The notes: a model not told the origin generated them from the sequence alone. DNA of 64,000 nucleotides from an uncultured Verrucomicrobiota bacterium (GCA_903848465.1 CAINGK010000153.1:1-64000), one strand, 5' to 3'; counted from the first letter of the stretch, positions 1 through 9,300 are shown. Program-made: numbers and translations.

Positions 1-2
1 CC

Positions 3-104
3 CTCCTGCGCCTCGTCTCCGCCCTGCTCTGCGAGCAAAGCGATGAGTGGAGCACCGGCAAAATTTACCTCAACATGAACTCCGCTGAACCATCCCAAAC
101 CTGA
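3..104 (+). pseudogene. C-terminal end of an IS256/Mutator-type transposase (cut by window edge)
   Basis: The first bases read, in frame 3, as the last 33 residues of a protein ending in a TGA at 102-104. The stretch RLVSALLCEQSDEW followed by TGKIYLNM matches the typical C-terminus of IS256 (Mutator) family transposases, where a Ser/Asp-Glu-Trp then T-G-R/K-x-Y-L-N-M closes the protein. Only the tail is in the window, so whether the element is intact cannot be told. The family assignment rests on one short conserved motif. Confidence 0.72.
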
Positions 105-140
105 TCGCCACTTTTACAGAATAAAATTTGCGCCGCCGCG
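105..140 (+). mobile_element. Probable right end of the IS256-type element
   Basis: Just after the transposase stop the sequence contains ACTTTTACAGAATAAAAT. IS256-family elements end with an inverted repeat a few tens of bases after the transposase stop, often containing TTTACA followed by A-rich sequence. The left end is outside the window, so neither the exact terminus nor a target duplication can be fixed. Confidence 0.4.
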
Positions 141-187
141 TCATTATTTCTGAATAGTTCCCAATAAGCGTCGTCGAATGGTGTGTT

Positions 188-760
188 ATGAAAACGAAAC
201 TTATCCTCCTCTGCGGTGCGATGATCGCCGCTCTTTCTCTCTCCTCCTGCGACATGTACGGCTATCCCGGCTATGGCTATGGAGGTTACGGTGGCGGCTA
301 CGGCGGCTACGGCGGCTACGGCTCAGGCTACAATAACTACTACGGGAGCTCGCTGCTTGGCTTGGGTGGCCTCGGCGGCTACTATGGTGGTTACTCCAGA
401 CCTTACGCCTACAATAATTATTATAACAGAGGGTATAACTCAAACCACTACCGCGGCTTTGGTAACTACGGCTACAACCGGGGTCACACGATGAGTCCGT
501 TCCTGAGTCACACCAACTTGTCTTCCTTTGGCCGCGGGTTTGGTGGCAGCTCCTTCGCCAGCCATACTCCCTTCCGTGGAGGCTCCTTTGGTGGTTTAGG
601 TGGTGGAGGCCACAGCTTTGGTGGCCACAGTCTTGGCGGCGGCGGACACAGCTTTGGTGGTTTAGGTGGTGGAGGTCACAGCTTTGGCGGTGGTGGTCAC
701 AGCTTCGGCGGTGGCGGCCACATGGGTGGTGGCCACGGTGGTGGTGGTCATCATCATTGA
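188..760 (+). CDS. Gly/Tyr/His-rich lipoprotein
   Basis: 190 residues. Residues 1-20 are a signal peptide ending in LSLSS with Cys21 as the lipidation site (lipobox), so the product should be a surface or periplasmic lipoprotein. The rest is low complexity: Gly/Tyr repeats (GYGGYGG type) at about 25-100, then repeats of GGGGHSFGG type, and a tail ending GGHGGGGHHH. The His-rich tail could bind metal; this is inferred from composition only. No enzyme domain is seen. It stands alone and is followed by a strong terminator. It lies right after an IS end, so its promoter may partly derive from there. Confidence 0.75.
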   Translation: MKTKLILLCGAMIAALSLSSCDMYGYPGYGYGGYGGGYGGYGGYGSGYNNYYGSSLLGLGGLGGYYGGYSRPYAYNNYYNRGYNSNHYRGFGNYGYNRGHTMSPFLSHTNLSSFGRGFGGSSFASHTPFRGGSFGGLGGGGHSFGGHSLGGGGHSFGGLGGGGHSFGGGGHSFGGGGHMGGGHGGGGHHH

Positions 761-791
761 GCCAGAGTCATTGGCTCCAGCTTCAATCACG

Positions 792-825
792 CAGCGCCCA
801 AGGATTCTTGGGCGCTGTTTTTTTT
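792..825 (+). terminator. Rho-independent terminator after the Gly/His-rich lipoprotein
   Basis: A perfect 11-bp stem (CAGCGCCCAAG paired with CTTGGGCGCTG) with the 4-base loop GATT is followed directly by eight T residues at 818-825. It lies 31 bases after the lipoprotein stop and points in the same direction. Confidence 0.93.
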
Positions 826-859
826 GATTCACGCCGCGCAGCCACTTGTATTCGCTTGT

Positions 860-1555
860 TCAGCGCGGCGCTTGTTCCAGCGAAAGCATCCGCCATTCGC
901 CCTCGGCGAGATCGCCGAGCTCATACGGGCCGAAGCGTTCGCGATGCAGATTTTCCACATGCCAGCCTTGGCTGGCGAACATGCGGCGGGCCTGATGGTA
1001 GCGGCCTTCGGTGATGGTGAGGCGGGCGCTATGGCTGGAAACGATTTCGAGTTTCGCTGGAAGGCAGGGTTTCTCTTCGCTGCGGAGCATGAGATCGCCT
1101 TTGGCAAAGATGTCGATGAGTGAGGGGTCGAGATCGCGATCGACTTCGACGAGGTAGGTTTTTTCGATGTCGGATTTCGGCGAGGTGTAGCGATGGACCA
1201 GGCTGCCGATGTCGGTGACGAGGAGGAGGCCGCTGGTGTCTTTGTCGAGTCGGCCCACGCTGGTGACTGCGGGATTGCGCTCCGGCCAGTGGGAGGGAAG
1301 GAGTTCGTAGATGTTCTGGCCTTCCTCTTCGCTGTGCGTGCAGGAGTAGCCCACGGGCTTGTGCAGCATGGCGAGCAGGCCGTCGGGGGCTTCGAGCGGT
1401 TCGTCATCGACGGTGATGAGGGCGGAGTCCACGCGCTGGTCGGAGCGTTTGACGACTTCGCCGCTGAGCTTCACGCGGCCTTCTTTGACGAAGGCCATGG
1501 CCTCGCGGCGGGAGCAGTAACCGAGGGCGGAGAGGAGCTGATCGAGGCGGCGCAT
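860..1555 (-). CDS. rsuA: 16S rRNA pseudouridine synthase, RsuA family
   Basis: 231 residues, normal length for the RsuA/RluB/E/F family, which isomerises a uridine in rRNA during ribosome assembly in the cytoplasm. Residues 1-50 form an S4 RNA-binding domain (LDQLLSALGYCSRREA). The catalytic motif GRLDKDTSGLLL lies at 101-112 with Asp104 as nucleophile, and the C-terminal GRYHQARRMF motif is also present. RsuA (position 516) is favoured over RluE/RluF by the compact size and the S4 domain; the exact target is not certain from sequence. The gene is monocistronic and converges with the lipoprotein. Confidence 0.88.
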   Translation of the reverse strand: MRRLDQLLSALGYCSRREAMAFVKEGRVKLSGEVVKRSDQRVDSALITVDDEPLEAPDGLLAMLHKPVGYSCTHSEEEGQNIYELLPSHWPERNPAVTSVGRLDKDTSGLLLVTDIGSLVHRYTSPKSDIEKTYLVEVDRDLDPSLIDIFAKGDLMLRSEEKPCLPAKLEIVSSHSARLTITEGRYHQARRMFASQGWHVENLHRERFGPYELGDLAEGEWRMLSLEQAPR

Positions 1556-1577
1556 GTGGGGTGGGGGTTCTGTGTTT

Positions 1578-1656
1578 TGTAGTCCCGGCTTTAGCCGGTT
1601 CTGGAAAGCGGGTGCTGTGTGGACGTTCGCCCGGACCGGCTAAAGCCGGTACTACA
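1578..1656. repeat. REP-like long inverted repeat, copy 1
   Basis: Begins TGTAGTCCCGGCTTTAGCC and ends GGCTAAAGCCGGTACTACA, so the outer arms pair into a long imperfect hairpin; each arm also holds the small palindrome CCGGCTTTAGCCGG or its relative. The element sits directly next to the 3' end of the RAYT gene, the usual arrangement of a REP element and its dedicated transposase. Confidence 0.85.
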
Positions 1657-1666
1657 ATACTCAGAT

Positions 1667-2266
1667 TCAGTCATCCCATTTTGCGCCGTAATCGAGGATG
1701 GGATAGAGTTGCCAGATGCGGGCGGCTGCATCTTTGCCTTGGTCGTGGAGGTAATCATGTGCGCTGGACCATGGCCAGTCGGTCCATTTGGATGCGTGAC
1801 CGTGCTTGACGGCGTTGTGATGGATGTAGTTCACGGTGGTCCAGAAGTGGGATGCACTGCGCATGGCCCGATCTGTGGTGCGATGCCAGCAGGTTCGTCC
1901 GCGGGTGTCGTCCTCGCCATTCCAGGTGAATGACATGCGACCGTGTAGTTTGCCGAGATGTGTGATGAGTGCTGGGAGGTTCGGGGTGGTCGTGAGAACG
2001 TGATAGTGATTGGGGAGAACGCACCATGCGTGGATGACTGCACCGAGGATTTCGAATGTTTGTTGCATCTGCTGCGCGAAGTCATCCATGCGTGCGATGG
2101 AGGCGCCGATGATGAGGGAATGCTCGTAGCATGTGCCTGTGATGAGATACTGGCTCGTTTGCTGGCCTGTGAAGTGAGGCGGGCCGTGCCAAGGACGGTT
2201 GAGAAGCTTGCGATGTGCTAGCACCTCTTCACGCATTTCCTGCGTCCATTTTCGCCAGGCGTACAT
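1667..2266 (-). CDS. REP-associated tyrosine transposase (RAYT, Y1/IS200-like)
   Basis: 199 residues. RAYTs are single-strand-DNA HUH endonucleases related to IS200/IS605 transposases and are thought to spread REP hairpins. The HUH motif is in PNHYHVL (residues 85-91, His87 and His89), and the catalytic Tyr is probably Tyr147 in NYIHHNAVKHG. The C-terminal DWPWSSAHDYL segment is typical of the family. It is flanked on both sides by REP hairpins (1578-1656, 2310-2389, 2519-2597), and its first codons are duplicated upstream (see the 2223-2623 repeat). Looks intact. Confidence 0.9.
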   Translation of the reverse strand: MYAWRKWTQEMREEVLAHRKLLNRPWHGPPHFTGQQTSQYLITGTCYEHSLIIGASIARMDDFAQQMQQTFEILGAVIHAWCVLPNHYHVLTTTPNLPALITHLGKLHGRMSFTWNGEDDTRGRTCWHRTTDRAMRSASHFWTTVNYIHHNAVKHGHASKWTDWPWSSAHDYLHDQGKDAAARIWQLYPILDYGAKWDD

Positions 2267-2309
2267 GGGGTGATTTCAATGCAAGGTTTCGAAGGACGCA
2301 AGGCTGTTT

Positions 2310-2389
2310 TGTAGTTCCGCTTTTAAGCGGTTCTGGATGGCGGGTGATTTGGGGACGTTCGCCCGGAACCGGCTAAAGCCGGTACTACA
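2310..2389. repeat. REP-like long inverted repeat, copy 2
   Basis: Same layout as copy 1: TGTAGT at the left end, ACTACA at the right end, with GAACCGGCTAAAGCCGG near the right. The left inner palindrome has changed to CCGCTTTTAAGCGG, so the two arms pair less well than in copy 1. It lies upstream of the RAYT start. Confidence 0.85.
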
Positions 2390-2518
2390 ATACGTGCGGT
2401 GGGTATGCGGTGTCTTGGGCGATGTTTCAGAACCTCTTCACGCATCTCCTGCGTCCATTTTCGCCGGGCGTACATGGGGTGATTTGAATGTAAGGTTTCG
2501 AAGGACGCAAGGCTGTAT

Positions 2519-2597
2519 TGTAGTTCCGCTTTTAAGCGGTTCTGGCTGGCGGGGGTTTGGGGACGCGCGCCCGGAACCGGCTAAAGCCGGTACTACA
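2519..2597. repeat. REP-like long inverted repeat, copy 3
   Basis: Copy of element 2 created by the tandem duplication; it shares the CCGCTTTTAAGCGG left palindrome with copy 2 rather than the form in copy 1, which shows the order of events. It is the first sequence downstream of alaS. Confidence 0.85.
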
Positions 2598-2639
2598 ATA
2601 CGTGCGGTGGGTATGCGGTGTCTGGGAACGAAGGGAGGT

Positions 2640-5600
2640 TTATGCTCCGATCAGCTTGCGGGCTTCGGCGAGGGCGGCGTCGGCTTTGGTGACGTCTTTG
2701 CCGCCGCCGCGGGCGAAGTCGGGTTTGCCGCCGCCTTTGCCGCCGACGATGGGGGCGATGGATTGGATGATCTTGCCGGCCTGGACTTTGCCCTGGTGCT
2801 CTTTGGCGACGCTGGCGATGAGGGCCACGCTGCCGCCGCCGGTGGCGGCGAGGACGACGATGCCGTTGAAGGTGCCTTTGAGGGCTTCGGCGACGCCGAC
2901 GGCGTAGTCGGCATCCACGTCTCCGAGATTGACGATGATGCTGTTGTTGATGATGGCTTTGGCGATGAGGTCTTTGGCCTTCAGAGAAGCCTCGCGCTGC
3001 TGTGCGGCTTTGAGGGCTTTTTCGAGTTCCTTCTGCTGGGTGAGGATTTGATCGAGCTTCTTCTCCAGATCGGCGGCACCTTGGGCGCTGACTTTGCCAG
3101 CGAGGAGCTTTAATAGTTCGGCGTCGGCACGGGCGGCGTTGTAGGCTTCGAGGCCGGCGATGGCTTCGATACGACGCACGCCGGAGGCGACGGCGCTTTC
3201 GCTGACGAGGCGGAAGAGGCCGATCTCGCCGGTGCTGCGGGTGTGGGTGCCGCCGCAGAGTTCCATGCTCCAGCCGTCGAGCTTGTTGCGCTGGCCGCCG
3301 ATTTGAACGACGCGGACGAGGTCGCCGTACTTCTCGCCGAAGAGGGCCATGATGCCGTTGTTGGCCTTGGCTTCGACGTAGGGGACTTCGGTCCAGGAAA
3401 CGGGATCGTTGGCGACGATGCGCTCGTTCACGAGGCGCTCGATGTCGGCGATCTGCTGCGCGGTGAGCGCGGCGCTGTTGAAGTCGAAGGTGAGTTTGTC
3501 AGGGGTGACGGAGGAGCCTTTTTGGGTGGCGTCCTTGTTCACCACTTCATGCAATGCCCAGTGGAGGATGTGCGTGACGGTGTGGTGGCGCTCGATGGCA
3601 TGACGGCGCGGGGCATCGACGATGAGTTTTACGGTGGTGTCCACAGCGGGGGCTTCGTCGCCTTCGAGGAAGTGCAGCCAGGTGTTGCCGACCTTGGTGG
3701 TGGAGCTGATCGGGTAAGTGTTTGCACCGAGGATGAGCTGGCCGGCATCGCCAATCTGGCCGCCCATTTCGGCGTAGCAGGTGGAGACGTCGAGGACGAC
3801 GGCGGTCTTGTCCTTCATCTCGACGACTTCGAGGACGCGCACGTCGGCTTCGAGGTTGTCGTAACCGATGAACTTGGTCGGGGCTTTGGTTTCGATTTCG
3901 GAAACGGAGACGACTTGTTTGTTCTTCTTGCCGGCTTCGCGTGCGCGTTCCTTCTGCTCTTCCATGAGCTTCTCGAAGCCTGCGGTGTCAACGGTCAGGC
4001 CGCGTTCGCGAGCGAGAAGTTCGGTGAGGTCGAGAGGGAAGCCGTAGGTGTCGTAGAGCTGGAAAGCAACTTCGCCAGGAAACACCTTCAGCGCTGGGCA
4101 TGCGTGAATCTTTTCATAAACATGATTGAAATATGCCGAGTGCTTATTGATGAACTCCTCGCGCCCAAGTCGCGGCCTTCCTTCAAAGTAGTACTTCGAA
4201 GCGGTGTCCTTCGTGATGGGATAAGGTTTCCCGCCTTGATTATTGGGATTTGTGAGGACGAGTCTATCTTCAGAATCAATCTGGTATTTAGTAGCTTCTT
4301 CTGTTACACCACCCAAGCGCAGTTCTGCCCATAGCGTCTCGTTTTCGAAGAGCTGTAACCCGCGATCCAACGTCCTGTTAAACGCCTCTTCCTCCAGCTT
4401 CAACACACTCTTGATCTGCTCTTTCTTCGTCCGCACTTCGGGGAACACATCGCCCATCTGGGTGGCGAGGGTATCGACGAGTTTGTAGAAGAAGGGTTCT
4501 TTGAATTCGAGGGTGCGGCCGTACTTCACGGCGCGGCGGAGGATGCGGCGGAGGGTGTAGTTGCGGTCGGAGTTGCCGGGCTGGATGCCGTCGGCGATGG
4601 CGAAGCTGAGGGTGCGCAGGTGGTCGGCGATGACGCGGAAGGCGACGTCGATTTTTTCCTGCTCGGTCACGGGGACGACGTGGCCCTGCTCATTGGCCTT
4701 GGGCAGGGTGCTGGCGTAGGTTTTGCCGGAGAGTTTGGTGAGCTCGTCGAAGATGGGCTTGAAGACGTCGGTGTCGTAGTTGCTGATCTTGGCGGTTTCG
4801 AAGTCGGTGAAGTTTTTGGTGCCCTGGATGATGGAGCAGACGCGCTCGAAGCCCATGCCGGTGTCCACGTGCTGTGCGGGGAGCGGGACGAAGCTGCCAT
4901 CCGGGTTGGCGTTGCATTGAATGAAGACGTTGTTCCAGATCTCGATGCAACTGGCGTCGCTGCCGTTGACGAGGAGCGCACCGGCGCGCTGGCGGTCTTC
5001 GTCGAGGTTCGGAGCGCCGGGGGTGAGGTCGATGTGGATTTCGGTGCAGGGGCCGCAGGGGCCGGTGTCGCCCATCATCCAGAAGTTGTCCTTCTTGTTG
5101 CCGTTGACGATGTGGATGTCGGGATCGAGGCCGATGCTGCGGAACTTCTCGGCCCAGATGTCCCAGGCTTCCTGGTCGCGCTCAGCGGGGTCGCCTTTAC
5201 CGGGCTGGTAGATGGTGGCGAAGACGCGGGTCGGCGGGAACTTCCAGCGCTCGATGATGAGTTCCCAGGCCCAGGAGATGGCTTCTTTTTTGAAATAGTC
5301 GCCGAAGGACCAGTTGCCCAGCATTTCGAAGAGCGTGTGGTGGTAGGTGTCGAGGCCGACATCTTCGAGGTCGTTGTGCTTGCCGCCGGCGCGGATGCAC
5401 TTCTGGGTATCCGCCGCACGGGTGGGGAGGCCTTTGTGAAGGACGCCGGGCCAAGTGTCCACATCGGCACTGCGTTCGCCCAGAAAGATGGGCACAAACT
5501 GGTTCATGCCGGCATTGGTGAAAATGCGGGCGCCGTCGCGGCTGGTGTAGCCGACGTTGTCACTGGGGACGATGGTGTGCTGCTTCTCCTTGAAGAAGTC

Positions 5601-5645
5601 GAGGAAGCTCTGGCGGATCTGGGCGGCGGTGGGGACGGCGGACAT
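2640..5645 (-). CDS. alaS: Alanyl-tRNA synthetase
   Basis: 1001 residues; the usual length is about 870-900. It charges tRNA-Ala in the cytoplasm. The class II catalytic core is N-terminal (QIRQSFLDFFKEKQH, then FTNAGMNQFVPIFLG), the editing domain carries HTVTH and CGGTHTRSTGEIG, and the DHHA1 tail has GGGKPDFARGGG. The start at 5645 (MSAVPTAAQIRQ) is chosen because homologues begin close to it; an in-frame extension to 5756 reads as low-quality leader. Residues about 439-520, between the tRNA-binding region and the KLYDTYGFPLDLT-type motif (here QLYDTYGFPLDLT), are an insertion of roughly 80 residues, and its DNA (about 4085-4330) is visibly poorer in GC than the flanks. Confidence 0.97.
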   Translation of the reverse strand: MSAVPTAAQIRQSFLDFFKEKQHTIVPSDNVGYTSRDGARIFTNAGMNQFVPIFLGERSADVDTWPGVLHKGLPTRAADTQKCIRAGGKHNDLEDVGLDTYHHTLFEMLGNWSFGDYFKKEAISWAWELIIERWKFPPTRVFATIYQPGKGDPAERDQEAWDIWAEKFRSIGLDPDIHIVNGNKKDNFWMMGDTGPCGPCTEIHIDLTPGAPNLDEDRQRAGALLVNGSDASCIEIWNNVFIQCNANPDGSFVPLPAQHVDTGMGFERVCSIIQGTKNFTDFETAKISNYDTDVFKPIFDELTKLSGKTYASTLPKANEQGHVVPVTEQEKIDVAFRVIADHLRTLSFAIADGIQPGNSDRNYTLRRILRRAVKYGRTLEFKEPFFYKLVDTLATQMGDVFPEVRTKKEQIKSVLKLEEEAFNRTLDRGLQLFENETLWAELRLGGVTEEATKYQIDSEDRLVLTNPNNQGGKPYPITKDTASKYYFEGRPRLGREEFINKHSAYFNHVYEKIHACPALKVFPGEVAFQLYDTYGFPLDLTELLARERGLTVDTAGFEKLMEEQKERAREAGKKNKQVVSVSEIETKAPTKFIGYDNLEADVRVLEVVEMKDKTAVVLDVSTCYAEMGGQIGDAGQLILGANTYPISSTTKVGNTWLHFLEGDEAPAVDTTVKLIVDAPRRHAIERHHTVTHILHWALHEVVNKDATQKGSSVTPDKLTFDFNSAALTAQQIADIERLVNERIVANDPVSWTEVPYVEAKANNGIMALFGEKYGDLVRVVQIGGQRNKLDGWSMELCGGTHTRSTGEIGLFRLVSESAVASGVRRIEAIAGLEAYNAARADAELLKLLAGKVSAQGAADLEKKLDQILTQQKELEKALKAAQQREASLKAKDLIAKAIINNSIIVNLGDVDADYAVGVAEALKGTFNGIVVLAATGGGSVALIASVAKEHQGKVQAGKIIQSIAPIVGGKGGGKPDFARGGGKDVTKADAALAEARKLIGA

Positions 5646-5811
5646 GGCTGGCTGGGGAAAAGGGAGCGCGGATGGTAGCGGGATGAGGCCGAAGGTAAAG
5701 GCGGGGTTTGCGACCAGTAGCGCTGTAGCGGGACAACCTACGGCGGAGACAGCCAAAGGCGGGGAGCAGTCGCGGGGTCCCAGCAGCCATCAAGAGAAAA
5801 ACGTTTGTAAA

Positions 5812-5843
5812 ATTATTATAAATAATATATTATTTGTAATAAT
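5812..5843. promoter_or_regulatory. 32-bp near-perfect AT palindrome abutting a start codon
   Basis: The left arm ATTATTATAAATAATA (5812-5827) pairs with the right arm TATTATTTGTAATAAT (5828-5843) with one mismatched pair; the central 16 bases are a perfect palindrome. It ends two bases before the ATG at 5846, where a ribosome binding site would be expected, and no purine-rich Shine-Dalgarno sequence is visible. It could be a repressor operator, an mRNA hairpin hiding the start, or simply a very AT-rich promoter. Confidence 0.6.
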
Positions 5844-5845
5844 CC

Positions 5846-6280
5846 ATGAAGTTAGTGCCCCCAAAGTTCAAAAAAGCAAGCCAGTCCGCATCTGGCTTTA
5901 GTTTGATTGAGCTGATGATGGCGGTCGCGATTATCGGCATCTTTGCGAGCATGGCGCAGATGCTTTTTGGAGGAATCAGTGATTCTGCGCTGTTTCAGAA
6001 GAGCCGACGCAATGCGCAGGAAATAGCCGGTTTGGCATCAACGGCCGGCGCTGCTGGAGCCGACTTCATTGTGCTAGGCGACGAACGAGCTACCATCGTC
6101 AATCTGCGGAATGGGGTTTCTCCGACCTCGGGTGCCTTCAGTGGACGCGTCTTCATTATCCCAGGTTTAACGGACTCTGATATTACCGGAGCGATGCAAT
6201 TCCTGACCTTGACTGACTCTGACCTGTTGTACAACCAAAGCGGCAACAGTGGAGGTGCCGACCAGTTAAGCGGTGGTTAA
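5846..6280 (+). CDS. Type IV pilin-like / pseudopilin protein
   Basis: 144 residues. A short basic leader ends at Gly17 and is followed by the prepilin peptidase signature FSLIELMMAVAIIGI, with the conserved Glu5 of the mature protein. The hydrophobic helix would anchor it in the inner membrane and assemble into a pseudopilus (type II secretion or type IV pilus-like). The C-terminal part is small and not similar to a specific family that I recognise. It stands alone, without other secretion genes nearby. The start overlaps the palindrome region described at 5812-5843. Confidence 0.8.
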   Translation: MKLVPPKFKKASQSASGFSLIELMMAVAIIGIFASMAQMLFGGISDSALFQKSRRNAQEIAGLASTAGAAGADFIVLGDERATIVNLRNGVSPTSGAFSGRVFIIPGLTDSDITGAMQFLTLTDSDLLYNQSGNSGGADQLSGG

Positions 6281-6375
6281 TCATAGTGATAAAGCAGGTA
6301 GCCCCAGAGCCGCTACAGATCATGGAGAATGCCGCTCCACGTCAAGATTAGCCCTTCTGCGGCGTATGAAAGAGC

Positions 6376-9300
6376 GTGATTCGCCTCCTCCTCATCACTC
6401 TTCCTCTCGCAGCCTCAGCCGTTGCGGAGCCAGCACCGCGTACCATTCAATTCTCCAGGGAGATCCGGCCGATCTTGAGCGAAAACTGCTTTTTCTGCCA
6501 CGGCCCGGATGAAAAGAAGCGCGAGGCGGGGCTGCGCCTGGATGACGAAGCAAGCGTGAAAAAGAATCACGACGGCAGCATCGCCGTGGTGCCAGGCAAG
6601 CCCGAACAGAGTGCCCTCCTACAGCGTATTCTCAGCCATGATGCCGATGAGGTCATGCCGCCGCCCAAGCAGCACAAGACCATCTCTCCCGCGCAGATCG
6701 CGCTGCTGACCGAGTGGATCAAACAAGGTGCGCCGTGGGGGAAGCACTGGAGCTACGAAAAAGTGGTGAAACCGGCGGTCCCCGCAGGAGCCAAACATTC
6801 GGTGGATGCCTTTCTCCTTCAGCGTCTCAATCAGGAAGGCCTCAAGTATTCGCCCCAAGCTGACACTGCCACGCTGATCCGCCGCGTCGCGCTCGATCTC
6901 ACGGGCCTGCCGCCCACGCTGGCAGAACTGGATGCTCTGGCGAAGCAACCCTACGACAAGGTCGTCGATCATTATCTCTCTCTTCCTGCCTATGGCGAGC
7001 ATTGGGCAAGACAGTGGCTCGATCTAGCGCGCTATGCGGACAGCTCCGGCTACCCGAGCGACCAGCCGCGTGAGATCTGGGCCTATCGCGACTGGGTGGT
7101 GCGCGCGCTGAATACGAACATGCCGTTTGATCAGTTCACCATCGAGCAAAACGCGGGCGATCTGCTGCCGAAGCCGACGGACGACCAGCTCATCGCTACC
7201 GCGTTTCATCGCAATACAATGACGCAGAACGAAGGCGGCACCGATGATGAGGAATTCCGCAACGCGGCCATCATCGACCGCGTGAACACCACCTTCGCGG
7301 TGTGGATGGGCACCACGATGGCCTGCGCGCAGTGCCACACGCACAAGTTTGATCCCATCACGATCAATGAGTACTTCCAGTTCTACGCCTTCCTCAATCA
7401 AAGCGCCGACAGCGACAAGAAGGATGAAGTGCCGCTGCACAGCTTTGACACTGCGGAGCTGACGCAGCAGCGTGCGAATCTGAAGAAGGAGATCGACACG
7501 CTAGAGCAGAAGTTCAAGGCACCTGCCCCGGCATGGCTTGCTGGACTCGACACCTGGGACCGAGGCTTTGCCCGTGATCTGGTCTGGCAGACACCCCAGC
7601 CCGCCAAAGTGACCACGCAGTCGAAACAAAACGCCACCATCGCCGCAGGTGGAACTGTTTCGATTCCGAAGAACAGTGACACGGATGCTTATACCATCGA
7701 GCTGCCAGCCACGGGGGACAAGCTGAGTGCGCTGCGTATTGAGACGATGCCCGCCGTTGGATTTGGCAATTTCGTCATCACCGATGTGAAGGCGGAAGTT
7801 GTGCCGCCAGATGCAAGGCAGGCTCCGCAGGCGCGCTATGTGCGCATCGAACTGCCGGGGGAGAAAAAGATGCTGCAACTGGCGGAGGTGCAGGTGTTCA
7901 ACGGCAGTGAAAACATGGCGCCCGCCGGTGTCGCCACGCAAAGCAGCCTGTACACCAATGCAGCGGCCAAGCGTGCCATTGATGGCAACACCGAGGGAGA
8001 GTATGCGAAAAACAGCGTGGCCCATACCTCCGGCACGGACAACGATCCGTGGTGGGAAGTGGATTTGAAGGCGGCTAAACCGGTGGACCGTGTCGTCGTG
8101 TGGAACCGCACGGATGGTGGCACCGGTGCGCGCCTCGATGGTTTCCGCGTTGTGCTGCTGGATGATAAACGCCAGACGGTGTGGAAGAGCGATGCCTCCC
8201 CCGCGCCTGTGAAAGACAAGGCCTTTGCTATCAGCGGACCGGTGGCTGTGAGCTTCACCACCGCGCTGGCTGACTTTGAGCAGGATGGCTTCACTGCCGC
8301 CTCCGTCTTGCAGCCGAAGAACAAGAAGCAGCAGGGCTGGGCTGTCTCTGGTGCTGCCGACAAGCCACACACGCTGACGCTGCTGGCCGCATCTCCGGTG
8401 GTGGTACCTGTAGGCTCAAAGCTGCGCATCACGCTTGCTCAAAACAGCGAGTTCAAGCAGCACACCCTCGGCAGCTTCCGCCTCAGCTACACGGGAGATG
8501 CGCGGGTGCAACAGGTCACCAAGGTGCCGCAGAATGTCGTCGCTGCACTCGCACAAGCGAAGGACAAACGCCCGCCCGTGCAGCAGCAGACGGTGGTGGA
8601 TTACTTCGTGCGGAATGTGGCCAAAGAATCCACTGCCGAGCGCACGCGTCTTGCCGCCGCGAGCAAAGAGTTCGCCGCGCTCAAGCCGGTCACGGTGCCG
8701 ATCATGCGTGACCTTGATCCAAAGCAGCGCCGCGTGACGAAGATCCAACTTCGTGGGAACTGGCAGGCGCTGGGGGATGAAGTCAGCGAAGCTACGCCTG
8801 CTACTTTCAATCCGCTGCCCGCGAACGCGCCGCGCAATCGCCTCACCATGGCCAAGTGGCTGGTCAGCCGCGACAATCCGCTCACGGCGCGGGTGACGGT
8901 GAACCGTTTGTGGGAAAGCATCTTCGGCACCGGCATCGTGCGCAGCAGCGAGGAGTTTGGCAGCCAGGGAGATCTGCCGTTTCATCCCGAACTGCTCGAC
9001 TGGCTGGCCGCCGAACTGATGGACAGCGGCTGGGACATCAAGCACATGCTCAAGCTGCTGCTCACCAGCCAAGCTTATCAGCAGAGCACCAAGACCACGC
9101 CGGAACTCAACGAACGCGACCCCGACAACCGCCTGCTTGCGCGTGGTCCACGCTTTCGCCCAACAGGCGAGCTGCTACGGGATCAGGCACTCGCCGTCAG
9201 TGGCCTGCTCAGCGCCAAAATGTATGGCCCGCCGGTGCGTCCCCTGATGCCGAATCTCGGTCTCACTACCGCCTTTGGCCGCAGCAACGACTGGACTCTC

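Larger units (their letters stand above)
2223..2623. repeat. Imperfect tandem duplication (period about 208 bp) of RAYT 5' end plus REP
   Basis: Bases 2223-2415 recur at 2432-2623 with few differences: each copy starts with the first codons of the RAYT (read on the minus strand), continues through GGTTTCGAAGGACGCAAGGC and ends with a REP hairpin and GTGCGGTGGGTATGCGGTG. The second copy of the coding part is a dead stub of about 15 codons. This fills most of the 370-bp interval between the RAYT and alaS; nothing else is seen there. Confidence 0.9.

Noticed and set aside
3243..5678. Long open frames on the + strand opposite alaS (about 360 and 350 codons)
   Set aside because: They mirror the codon bias of alaS, read as Val/Gly/Asp-rich filler and have no recognisable motif.
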